Notes under the pieces: generated by a model
Database searches by the model: none
What the model was told of the DNA's origin: nothing
The model's input: only the letters and a program-made list of their open reading frames with translations
Translations under genes and position numbers: made by a program
Source: Pedobacter glucosidilyticus DSM 23534
GTDB taxonomy: Bacteria > Bacteroidota > Bacteroidia > Sphingobacteriales > Sphingobacteriaceae
Direction: 5' to 3'
Assembly: GCF_000425145.1 (NCBI RefSeq)
Contig: NZ_AULF01000009.1
Location: forward strand, 1-64,000
DNA: 64,000 nucleotides
Shown here: positions 1 through 9,000 of the stretch, piece after piece
Layout: each line of letters starts with the position of its first letter
How positions within the stretch are numbered: position 1 is the first letter of the stretch

Positions 1-2118
1 CACCAAAATAGAATCAAAAGCAAAAACAGATTTTCTGAAGGTTAAATTGTTAGTTTCATATCTACCGCCTGCATCTTGAACAAAATCCATTGCAAATATG
101 CCATCATTACCTGCTGATAGTGCACCAACAAAACTTTTTGCTTGATACTCGTCTCTGGTTGAATTTGTTGGAGGTCTTAAATCAGCATAGTCTGATAAAT
201 GGACAGTTGTTGTGCCAGGCATTACATTCCAATCCCAACCATCTCCACCAGAGATATATCCTGTGGCGGCTGTAGTTTCATAAAGAATGTCTAAAGCTCC
301 ATAACCTTGGTATCTGCCATAACGATTGGCATTGGCATAAATCTCTGTACCAAACATTTTATTGGTTAAGCCTTTTGCAATAGCAACCCAGTTTTTATGA
401 CGTTTAATACCCATTGGACCATAATTAAATTGATGAAAACCATCCAAATTAACTGTAGGTACTCCAGGGTAGTATGTTGTTTTGTAAAAATAGTTGTATA
501 AAGCAGCTGCGTCAGGATCTACGGTTTGATTAATAAGGTTTCCACCTACAGTAACTAATTTTCTAAAATCAGATATTCTAACTGCTGATGATTGGTTAAA
601 AGGAAATCTCCCTGAGCTAGAATTAGCCCTTACTGCCCCTTTATTCAGCTCTAAAAATAACACTTTAACTGCTGTTAACATGTAATTGTAGGCTTCTAAA
701 GAAATTTTAAAAGGCGTACCTCTTAAGTTATAAGCATGATCTATCCATGTAGCATAGGCATACATGTAATGAAAGTATTTAGATTGATGATGATACCCTA
801 AACCATCTGGCTTAACGCCATCTCTACCTCCGTCACCTGGTTCCATTACCTGCGCCATAAATCTGTTTATAGATTTTAAATCTCTTACAATTTCTGCATT
901 ATCATTACTTAATAATGCCAGTTTAATAATATTTTCTAACTTAAGATGAACAAAGTCCATGTTATTTCTAACCAAAAACTGATTGCTGTAGATCTTATTA
1001 TACTCATTAGACCATTTGAGCATCTTAATTAAATCTGATTTTACATTAGCATCTGAAATTAAAGGCGCTACAATTATGAAATTATCATTAAATACTCTTG
1101 CGTTGTCATAAGCATTGGTTTCCATTACATTTCTACCGCCTTCCGCTACTCCTTGGTCAATAAGATATCTGGTAAATAATGTTAGCGTATCTAAATTGCT
1201 TTGTGTTGTATTATTAAAATATTTTCTTGCAAAGATGTTACAGTACCTAGAAAACTTAACTAAGCTATCCTGATTAATATCACTTAACAAGCCCCTGATA
1301 TAGTAAAGTGTACCACTAGTTAAACTAGGGCCACAATATTTATAATAAGCTCTCGCTTCTGCTAATTCTGCTGGTGTAGGGACTGGTGCAGTACTAGAAG
1401 TTGGAACAATACTGTATCTCTTTTTAAGGCTATCTATACCAATTAATTCAGCTGAATTTGGTGTTACAAGTGCAATGTCAGGTGTATTTAACCAGCTTGA
1501 TAAAGGTTGCCCTCCACGTAAAGAAGAAGTTACTAGAAATTGCGAGTTATCTACCAGCATATGAGTTCCAGGATACCTTAATTCTTTATCCCCAACCCAG
1601 TCAATTTCATCAATCCAAATTTGCCTACTACCTGTTGTACCAGACTTCTTCTTAAATGTAAATTTAACTGTTGATAGGTCAAAGCCTGGCAAAGCATTAC
1701 CACCACCATAATCAGCAACAAGGTTACGATGATATTCTCGCCAGCCTGTAAAATTCAATACAATAGTTCCTGTTCTTTTTACCTCACCGGAAGGATTTAA
1801 AAATTGCACCAATAAGGTATCTGACGCACTATTAGTATTTGTAAAAATATAAAAGTGCGTGTTATTTATATTAGAATTTTGCGTTTGTGCTAAACTAATA
1901 GTTAAACCGCTAACAGTAAGGGTTTGATTATTTGTGGGTGTCCATTTTAAAGCTTGTGTTCCGCTCTTGAAACGTGTGGTACTTAATGCCAAATTTCCAG
2001 AGCTTGATGTAGTTGTCCAATTACTTGGGACTGAAGTTATACCATCAAACGTTACGGTTTGAGCTTTGAGATAAGTTACTCCATAGAGTAAGATAAAAAA
2101 TAATAGAATTCTTTTCAT
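1..2118 (-). CDS. Polysaccharide lyase family 8 (chondroitin/hyaluronan-type lyase), 3' end beyond window
   Basis: This is a secreted lyase that probably cleaves uronic-acid glycosaminoglycans by beta-elimination. I translated 706 residues from an ATG at 2118; the frame is open to base 1, so the C-terminal part lies outside the window. A signal peptide ends near KA|Q (residues 18-20). Residues ~22-175 look like the jelly-roll carbohydrate-binding domain found at the N terminus of chondroitin ABC lyases. The alpha-helical catalytic domain follows. The DGLGYHH...Y segment at 438-451 lines up with the His/Tyr catalytic region of chondroitinase ABC, which makes H444 and Y451 candidate catalytic residues. 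NRYGRY (598-603) and the WNVMPGTTT segment (630-638) are also typical of PL8. It is the last visible gene of a minus-strand set that starts with a hybrid sensor. The family is fairly certain. The substrate (chondroitin, hyaluronan or another uronate glycan) is inferred. Confidence 0.85.
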   Translation of the reverse strand, partial: MKRILLFFILLYGVTYLKAQTVTFDGITSVPSNWTTTSSSGNLALSTTRFKSGTQALKWTPTNNQTLTVSGLTISLAQTQNSNINNTHFYIFTNTNSASDTLLVQFLNPSGEVKRTGTIVLNFTGWREYHRNLVADYGGGNALPGFDLSTVKFTFKKKSGTTGSRQIWIDEIDWVGDKELRYPGTHMLVDNSQFLVTSSLRGGQPLSSWLNTPDIALVTPNSAELIGIDSLKKRYSIVPTSSTAPVPTPAELAEARAYYKYCGPSLTSGTLYYIRGLLSDINQDSLVKFSRYCNIFARKYFNNTTQSNLDTLTLFTRYLIDQGVAEGGRNVMETNAYDNARVFNDNFIIVAPLISDANVKSDLIKMLKWSNEYNKIYSNQFLVRNNMDFVHLKLENIIKLALLSNDNAEIVRDLKSINRFMAQVMEPGDGGRDGVKPDGLGYHHQSKYFHYMYAYATWIDHAYNLRGTPFKISLEAYNYMLTAVKVLFLELNKGAVRANSSSGRFPFNQSSAVRISDFRKLVTVGGNLINQTVDPDAAALYNYFYKTTYYPGVPTVNLDGFHQFNYGPMGIKRHKNWVAIAKGLTNKMFGTEIYANANRYGRYQGYGALDILYETTAATGYISGGDGWDWNVMPGTTTVHLSDYADLRPPTNSTRDEYQAKSFVGALSAGNDGIFAMDFVQDAGGRYETNNLTFRKSVFAFDSILV

Positions 2119-2252
2119 TTTGGTTTAATTATTAACCAATTTTACCAAAACAAAAGATGGGTTAACCACGAAAATTGTATCACAAATACAAGTCTAATGT
2201 GTTAAATCCTAATAAATTAAGGTTATAACATTTTGATTAAACTGTTTTATCC
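2119..2252. other. Gap between the PL8 and beta-helix genes
   Basis: This is 134 bases of AT-rich DNA between two genes on the same strand. I see no strong terminator and no convincing TAnnTTTG promoter on the minus strand, so co-transcription of the two genes is possible. Confidence 0.3.
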
Positions 2253-3980
2253 TTATTTTTTTGATCTTTCATTTAATTGCTGTTGGTATAAAGATTTTGG
2301 TACTACACTTTCACCGTTATTAAATATAAATCCATCACCAACGGCTGGCAAACCTATATATTTAAAGTTGTTATTAGATATTTTATTCAACTTGTCTAAG
2401 CTTTGTTCAATATTAATTTTAGTACTCCATTTATCGGTTAATGCAACTGTACCAAAAGAGAAATTTTGCGCTGTTGGGGGTTTCATTACAACTGCCAACG
2501 GAGTCATGCAATTCCATAAAACCATTTGTGCTCCTGCCCAACCATGTCCAGATCCAAAACTTCCTCTGTTAGACAAACTAAAGCCTGCATCTGGTCCAGA
2601 AACAGAGCAATTATCAAATAAAGTTCCGGTGGCCCATCTTTGGTGTGGTTCTGATTTTGCGTGGCAAAGTTCTGCAGTATTATTTACAAAAGCGTTCGGA
2701 CCTGCCACTACGGCTCCCATTACAAAATCATGTCGGCCGTTACGGGCGTAAGAATTAGTAACTAAACATTGTTGCCCGTTTATTGAGTAGGCATAGCGTC
2801 TTCCTCCTTCGATAAGACATACAGGGTCTAAAAATCTACAATTTTGTATAGTGATAAACCTGCTTTTAAGTCCGCAAACAAATCCAAAAGAAAATACGGT
2901 AACTTCTATATTATCAGCCCAACTGTTTTCAGCATTTACAAAATCTAAAAACGTCCAGCCATGTTGCTCATCGGCAAAATAAGTTTCGCCTTCTCTATTT
3001 TTTGCAATAACACTTTTATTAAATAACGAGGTTGCTGATAAATTACATATTCCAACATCTGTTAATCTTTTAGTATAACTGTATTTATAAACTAGTCCGC
3101 CTCCATATTCTTTTTGTAAGGCATTAGTAAGAGGGATATCTATGGTGATGATGTTTTTATCTATAGCTGTAATTTTTCTTTCAAAGATTAGATTTTTAGA
3201 ACCTGGCTCCCATTGCTTAGTAGTATTCACTCTCTTTCCGTCTTCACTTAATTTCCCACTTTTTCTATATTCTTCTAACTGGTTGGCGTTTAAGACTTTA
3301 ATTGAGCTCCAGCTATCTTCTATTTTATCCATTCCAATAGCTGTTATCCACTCGGTGGTGCTAGGTCTTTCTACTATTATAGCATCTCCAACTTTAAAGC
3401 ATGAGGCATCATTTACCAATATTTTTCTAGTACCCGATGGAACATAATCTGCTACTACCTGACGTTTGGTTTTATGATCAATTTTAAAGTTTTCTCTTTC
3501 ACCAATTCTAACAAGCGTATATTGTTTAGGTGTGGTAGCAACTAAAATGGTATTTCTAGCCTGGTCTTTTTCGCCCATTAAAACCACTCCAGAATATTTT
3601 ATGGTAATACTTTCTGATAGGTTGTATGTGCCAGGCATTAATAACAATGCTCCTCGTATCCCATTCTTATCTGCTTTAAGCTGTCCAATGCTATCCAAAG
3701 CGTTTTGAATTGATTTAGTATTATCACCATCCAAAGGGCTTAGTGTTTTAACTACTTTAGTTAAGTTAAATTTAGTAATACCAGCTTTATAGCCACTAAA
3801 TGAAAAATCAGGGATAATATCTCCTTTATCTGTATAAGGTTTATAAACTAAGCTATTTGTTTTTTCATCAAGGTAGATGATATTATTTGTGTTTGATATA
3901 GCATTATGGTTGTCATTTTGGGCAAATATTGATGTTGTGGTGAATAAAATTAGAATTGTATTAATAAATAAATTTTTCAT
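2253..3980 (-). CDS. Secreted right-handed beta-helix protein, candidate polysaccharide lyase
   Basis: This encodes 575 residues. I chose the ATG at 3980 because it is followed at once by a clear signal peptide (MKNLFINTILILF... ending SIFAQ). The frame can be extended to a TTG at 4070, but that adds a hydrophilic stretch with no signal-peptide character and overlaps the end of the upstream esterase. The mature N terminus contains GDIIPDFSFSGYKAG, typical of pectate-lyase-fold proteins. It is followed by a 'DG.DNTKSIQNALD' segment, as in Pec_lyase_3-type proteins, and then by Asn/Gly-rich repeats (NCRFLDP, NSYARNGRHDF, NNTAELCHAK) that fit a parallel beta-helix. No catalytic residue can be assigned by eye. 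Its position between the esterases and a PL8 lyase suggests it attacks or binds the same glycan. The exact PL family is not known to me. Confidence 0.65.
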   Translation of the reverse strand: MKNLFINTILILFTTTSIFAQNDNHNAISNTNNIIYLDEKTNSLVYKPYTDKGDIIPDFSFSGYKAGITKFNLTKVVKTLSPLDGDNTKSIQNALDSIGQLKADKNGIRGALLLMPGTYNLSESITIKYSGVVLMGEKDQARNTILVATTPKQYTLVRIGERENFKIDHKTKRQVVADYVPSGTRKILVNDASCFKVGDAIIVERPSTTEWITAIGMDKIEDSWSSIKVLNANQLEEYRKSGKLSEDGKRVNTTKQWEPGSKNLIFERKITAIDKNIITIDIPLTNALQKEYGGGLVYKYSYTKRLTDVGICNLSATSLFNKSVIAKNREGETYFADEQHGWTFLDFVNAENSWADNIEVTVFSFGFVCGLKSRFITIQNCRFLDPVCLIEGGRRYAYSINGQQCLVTNSYARNGRHDFVMGAVVAGPNAFVNNTAELCHAKSEPHQRWATGTLFDNCSVSGPDAGFSLSNRGSFGSGHGWAGAQMVLWNCMTPLAVVMKPPTAQNFSFGTVALTDKWSTKINIEQSLDKLNKISNNNFKYIGLPAVGDGFIFNNGESVVPKSLYQQQLNERSKK

Positions 3981-4066
3981 GTTTTTATATTTTAAGAGCC
4001 TAATTAATACACGATATATTTCAAGGCTATTTATCGTGATTGATAATGTAATTTTTAGGCGATTGT

Positions 4067-4957
4067 TCAAATCACTTTGTTTAGAAATGACACAATTTCG
4101 TCTATTTTTTCATCTACTATTAACTTATAGTTTGAGTGTGGTTTATCTTTTAACACATGTAACTGTGATTTTTTAGATTCAATTACGTCCATTCTATCTT
4201 TTATAGCATGAGCATAAGCTATGTTTATGGTTTTGTCTAAATCTCCATGATAAATTAAAACCGGAGGCGCACCTTTTGTAATAACATTTACGTTTTCTAA
4301 ACCACCATAAAAGTTTACTACCCCTTTTATAGGTAATACTTTTTGTTTTGAGCCATAGGCAACGTATAAAGCAGCCATTGCGCCAGCAGAACTTCCAGTA
4401 ATAGCAACTTTGTTTATATTTAATTTGTATTTAGCTGCATGATTTTTTATCCATTGCATAGCACTTATAGCATCATCAGATGCGTTTTTAATCGCCTCAT
4501 TTAAAATCGGATGGAAAGAACCATTGGGAGGTAAGCCTTTTGCCATATTGCTAGAACAGCTAGCTCCAATTACTTTTTTGTACCTTAAAGTTAACCTGTA
4601 ATTTATAGAAACAACCGCAAAACCTTGAAGAGAAATTTTAGAACATAATTCTAACATCCCTTTATCGCCATTAACAAAACCACCACCATGCAGGTACAAG
4701 AAAACAGGGAGTGATTCTTTTTCATTTACCTTATTGGGTAGGTATAAATCAAGAATCCTATCACTTACCGAGTCATTTATGAATTCTGGAATGGAGCCAT
4801 ATCTTATATTTTTTATAATGGAGATGCCGTTATACGTTATTTGTTTTTGAACTGGCGGAACGTAATTATCTATTAAATTATTTTGTGCATGAACTGTAAA
4901 AGTTAAAACGAAAAATAATACGAATATAAAAAGTATGGAATTTAGCTTTTGCTGCAT
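4067..4957 (-). CDS. Secreted alpha/beta-hydrolase (carbohydrate esterase/lipase-like), copy A
   Basis: This is a 296-residue secreted esterase-like protein of the BD-FAE/acetyl-esterase type. The signal peptide (MQQKLNSILFIFVLFFVLTF) ends at VHAQ. The oxyanion-hole motif HGGGF lies at 90-94 and the nucleophile elbow GSSAG at 188-192 (S190). An acid (D239 or D241 in GDLDKT) and H274 complete a plausible Ser-Asp-His triad. It is closely similar to the next gene upstream (5064-5954): length and catalytic positions match residue for residue, including the SC(S)xNMAKGLP segment near 133-143. The pair looks like a tandem duplication. In a glycan locus, removal of acetyl or other ester groups before lyase action is the likely job, but the substrate is unknown. 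Confidence 0.8.
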   Translation of the reverse strand: MQQKLNSILFIFVLFFVLTFTVHAQNNLIDNYVPPVQKQITYNGISIIKNIRYGSIPEFINDSVSDRILDLYLPNKVNEKESLPVFLYLHGGGFVNGDKGMLELCSKISLQGFAVVSINYRLTLRYKKVIGASCSSNMAKGLPPNGSFHPILNEAIKNASDDAISAMQWIKNHAAKYKLNINKVAITGSSAGAMAALYVAYGSKQKVLPIKGVVNFYGGLENVNVITKGAPPVLIYHGDLDKTINIAYAHAIKDRMDVIESKKSQLHVLKDKPHSNYKLIVDEKIDEIVSFLNKVI

Positions 4958-5063
4958 GTTATAATTTTAAGCTAAGAATTTTAAAATCTTGATTAGAATA
5001 AATAAGTAAAAGTAATTTTAGGATAAGACTATAAAATTTTACTATATATTTTAATCAGCTCCT

Positions 5064-5954
5064 TTATAAAAAGCTATTTAAAAATGATGTAATCTCATTT
5101 ATTTTTTCCTTTGCTATTAAATTATATTGCGCATGTCCTTTATCTTTTAATATTTTTAATTGAGATTTATCTGAGCCAATCTTATCCATTCTTTCTTTTA
5201 AAGCGTAGGCATATTCAATATTAATAGTCGTATCTAAATCTCCATGGTAAGTTAGAAGTGGTGGCGAAATTTTTGAAATAACGTTTGCATTTTCAAGCCC
5301 ACCCCATAAATTCACAACCGCTATAATAGGCAGTACTTTTTGTTGAGAAGCGTAAGCAGCATGTAAAGCCGTCATTCCGCCAGCAGAACCGCCACCTATA
5401 GCTACTTTGCCAGTATTTAAATTATATTTTACTGCATTATCTTTTATCCATTGCAATGCACTAATAGCGTCATCTGACGCGTTTTTTATAGCTTCATTTA
5501 ACACCGGATGAAAGGCGCCATTAACAGGAAGCCCCTTAGCCATATTAGCTGAACAAGATGCCCCGCTTACTTTTTTGTATTTTAAAGTTAAACGATAGTT
5601 GATAGAGGCTACAGCAAAACCTTGAGATGCAATTTTAGAACATAAATCTACTAATCGCTTGTCTCCACCAGTAAAACCACCACCGTGAATAAAAACAAAG
5701 ACAGGTAAGGATGTTGAACTGTTGTTAGTAGGAAGGTATAAATCAAGGATCCTATCACTTGTAGAATCTGTTGCTATTTGTGGAATAGGAGCATATCTTA
5801 AATTTTGATGAAGAGTGATGTTATTAGGCAATTTAATTTCTGAAGGAGATGGAGGTTGATAACCTACAGGATTTGAATTTTGTGCAAATGTTAAGCTACA
5901 AATAAGTTGCGATAATACTGTAGTTAGTATGAATAACCATTTATGTTTAATCAT
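5064..5954 (-). CDS. Secreted alpha/beta-hydrolase (carbohydrate esterase/lipase-like), copy B
   Basis: This is a 296-residue paralogue of the gene at 4067-4957, 106 bases upstream of it. The signal peptide ends at LTFAQ. HGGGF is at 90-94, the nucleophile motif GGSAG at 188-192 (S190), an acid at D239/D241, and the histidine at H274 in KGHAQY. The two copies differ most in the N-terminal linker and in the residue before the nucleophile (GSS against GGS), so they may have diverged in specificity. The gene is 124 bases downstream of the hybrid sensor on the same strand and is the first enzyme gene after it. A hydrolase function is well supported; acetyl esterase is only one option. Confidence 0.8.
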   Translation of the reverse strand: MIKHKWLFILTTVLSQLICSLTFAQNSNPVGYQPPSPSEIKLPNNITLHQNLRYAPIPQIATDSTSDRILDLYLPTNNSSTSLPVFVFIHGGGFTGGDKRLVDLCSKIASQGFAVASINYRLTLKYKKVSGASCSANMAKGLPVNGAFHPVLNEAIKNASDDAISALQWIKDNAVKYNLNTGKVAIGGGSAGGMTALHAAYASQQKVLPIIAVVNLWGGLENANVISKISPPLLTYHGDLDTTINIEYAYALKERMDKIGSDKSQLKILKDKGHAQYNLIAKEKINEITSFLNSFL

Positions 5955-6024
5955 AAAAATAATAAGATTAGGGTTAAATTTGGATTTATAATTTTATTAT
6001 AAAATTAAGCTTTAGCTACTGTTT

Positions 6025-6059
6025 TAGACCATTACACAGGTATCATATATGTAGGTCTA
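6025..6059. promoter_or_regulatory. Inverted repeat upstream of the esterase genes, candidate operator
   Basis: TAGACC (6025-6030) and GGTCTA (6054-6059) form a perfect 6-bp inverted repeat 35 bases across. It lies between the hybrid sensor gene and the first esterase gene, in front of the enzyme genes. Hybrid sensor/AraC regulators bind DNA upstream of their glycan genes, so this is a candidate site. The repeat is short and could be chance. Confidence 0.25.
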
Positions 6060-6078
6060 TTGTATTATAATGTGGTAA

Positions 6079-9000
6079 TTATTCTACTTCTCTAAATTGT
6101 TTTGCAAACTCTAGTGGATTTGCATCAAATTCTTCTTTAAAGCATTTTCTGAAATAATTTACATCTTGGAAACCTACCATATAGGCCACCTCATTAATAT
6201 ACATTTTCTTCTGCTTAAGTAATTGGGCAGCTCTTTGCAAACGGATATATCTTATAAACTCTACCGGGCTTTTGGATGTTAAGGCTTTTAACTTCTTGTA
6301 TAAGTTTCCTCTGGTCATGCCAATATGTGCACTAATATCTTCTACACTTAGTGTTTCTTCTGATATATGCTCTTCTATATACTTAATAATACGCTCTATA
6401 AATAAATCATCAAAACTAGAGATAATGGTATTGGTAGGTTCTAGCAGTACTTGTTTTTGAAATCTTGAACGCATTTTCTGGCGGTTCAATATCAAATTCC
6501 AAACTTTAACTTCTAACAAATCTAGGTTAAAAGGTTTCGAGATATATTCGTCAGCGCCTTTTTCTAAGCCTTCTAGTTTAAATAAAAGTGGGCTACGGGC
6601 TGTTAGCAATACAATAGGAATATGACTGGTATTGATGTTTTCTTTTAAGAGTTTGCATAGCTCAACACCGTCCATTTCAGGCATCATTACATCACTTATT
6701 ATAATTTCTGGAATATATTTTAAGGCTTCTTCGTATCCAGTTTTTCCATTTTCGGCGGTATAAACTTCAAACTCTGGTTTAAAATGATCTTCTAAAAAAT
6801 TACGCACTTCGGTATTATCTTCCACAATAAGCATGATAATTTTCTCAGGGCCATGGTCTGCCTTTATCTTATTTTTTACATCTTCAAAATTCCTTTGTCT
6901 GTTTAAATGGTAGTCTTTATAGTTGTCTATATTATCTGTCTGTAGGTAATTATCATCTATTTCCGACTCTTTTAAATGAGTATCGCCTAAAGGCAACTTA
7001 ATTTTAAAACAAGTAAAGCCATTCTCTCCTTCAGTGGCAGGAGTGCTCTGCACATCAATTTCACCTTGATGAAGATCTACCAGTTCTTTTGCAAAAGCTA
7101 AGCCTATGCCCGTACCAGATACATTGTTTAGCAAGCTATCAGTATGTTTGAATGGGGTGAAAATGCTGGCTATCCTATCTGGTGCTATACCACAACCATT
7201 ATCTGTGATGCTTATAGCAACCTGTTTGTTAGGTTTAACTTGTTCAACATATACATTTATTTTGCCATATTCCGGAGTGTATTTAATAGCGTTAGAGAGA
7301 ATGTTGTAAATTACCTTCTCCATTTTATCTTTATCAAACCAAGCCTCTATCTTTTCATCGGAAAAAGAAAAAGATAAGTCGATATTTTTAGCATTGGCTA
7401 GGTTTGTAGAAATAACCACAATCTCGTTTACAAACAACACTATATCTCCTTTGGCAGCTTTCAAGCTCGATTGATTTAAATCTATCCCTCTTACATCTAA
7501 TAACTGATCAATCAAATTAAGTAACCTTTGCCCACTCTTATTCATGGTATTGAGGTATTGGTGCAAAGCTGGGTTATTTGCATGAGCCGATAAAAGCTTT
7601 TGTAAGGGAGCCATTATCATAGTTATAGGCGTTTTAATTTCATGAGATATTTTTAGAAAGAAACTTAGTTTTTGTTGTGCCAGCTCTCTTTCTTGTTTTG
7701 CAATGTATTGCTCATAAGTAATCTTCCCTTTTAAACGCTCTTTATACTTTGTATAAGAGTAAAAAAGGTATAATAGTAGTATGATGATGATAAAGTACGC
7801 AAGATAAGCCCACCATGTTTGATACCAAGGAGGCAAAATGGTAATGTTAAGTGTTTTGATATTACTTACCCAAATACCGCTGTTGTTGGCTGCTTTAACT
7901 TTAAGCAGATATTTACCAGGGTCTAGATTAGTATAGGTTGCTTGTCTTTGGTCGTTAACGTAATGCCATGTATCATTAGGAAAGCCTTCTAGTTTAAAAG
8001 CATATTTGTTTTTCTCTGGATGTATAAAATTTAGCAGAGAAAATTTGATGGTAAAAGAAGCTTTATTATAAGGTAAAATAATTTCCTGAGTTTCATCAAT
8101 AGCTTTATTTAGGACACTATTTTCTCCGGCACTCACAGGTTTTCCTAATATAGAAAGTTCAGTAAAAATAATATTGGGCTTATTCTTGTTTACTGATAGT
8201 TGGCTAGGTAAAAAAGAAGTTAACCCGTTAATACCACCAAAGAAAAGTTCATTGTCTATACCCCTATAAACCGAATGATGCAAGAATTGATTACTTTGCA
8301 AACCATCCTTTACGGTATAGTTCACAATTTTAATATGCTCGAATTTTAAAGATTTAGTATTTACAGTGATATTTACTTTAAAAATACCACGGTTTGTACT
8401 TAACCATAAAGCCCCCAGCTCATCTTCTGTAATTGCATGAATAGTATTATTTAACAAGCCATTATTGCTGTTTAGGACTAAAAAACGATTGGTTTTAGGG
8501 TCGTAATAATTAAGTCCACCACCGTCTGTCCCGATCCAAAACCTGCCTTTGCTATCATTAAATAAGCAAAGTATATTATTGTTACTTAAACTATAAAGGT
8601 TGTTTTTATCATAAACATAGCTTGATATTTCACCTGTTTTATAGTTGAGATAGTTTAAGCCTGCTGTTCTATTTCCTATCCATAAACCTTTACCATTATT
8701 ATCTTTTAATGCTGTAAGATTGTTAGAGTTAAAGAAACCTTCTTTAACAGTTTGGTTGTTATAAGCCTTTATTTTTTTTCCATCTTTAAATAAATATAAG
8801 CCACCAAAATTGCTCGCAATCCATAAGCCTTGTTTGGTGTCCTCAAAAACATGCTGCTGTATAAATGCTGGAGAATTATTAGAGGTCGCAAAATTAAATT
8901 GTTGAAATGCCCGGCTAGTGGTATTAAATTTTAATACTCCTCCACCTGTACTTAGCCACAGGATATCGTTCTTTTCAGAATCTTTATGAATGATTTTGAT

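Noticed and set aside
2233-2751. Open frame of 172 codons on the plus strand
   Set aside because: It lies fully opposite the beta-helix gene, which has a signal peptide and sensible protein composition; the plus-strand product has neither.
3981-4070. N-terminal extension of the beta-helix gene to a TTG at 4070
   Set aside because: It adds 30 residues in front of a complete signal peptide and overlaps the esterase stop.
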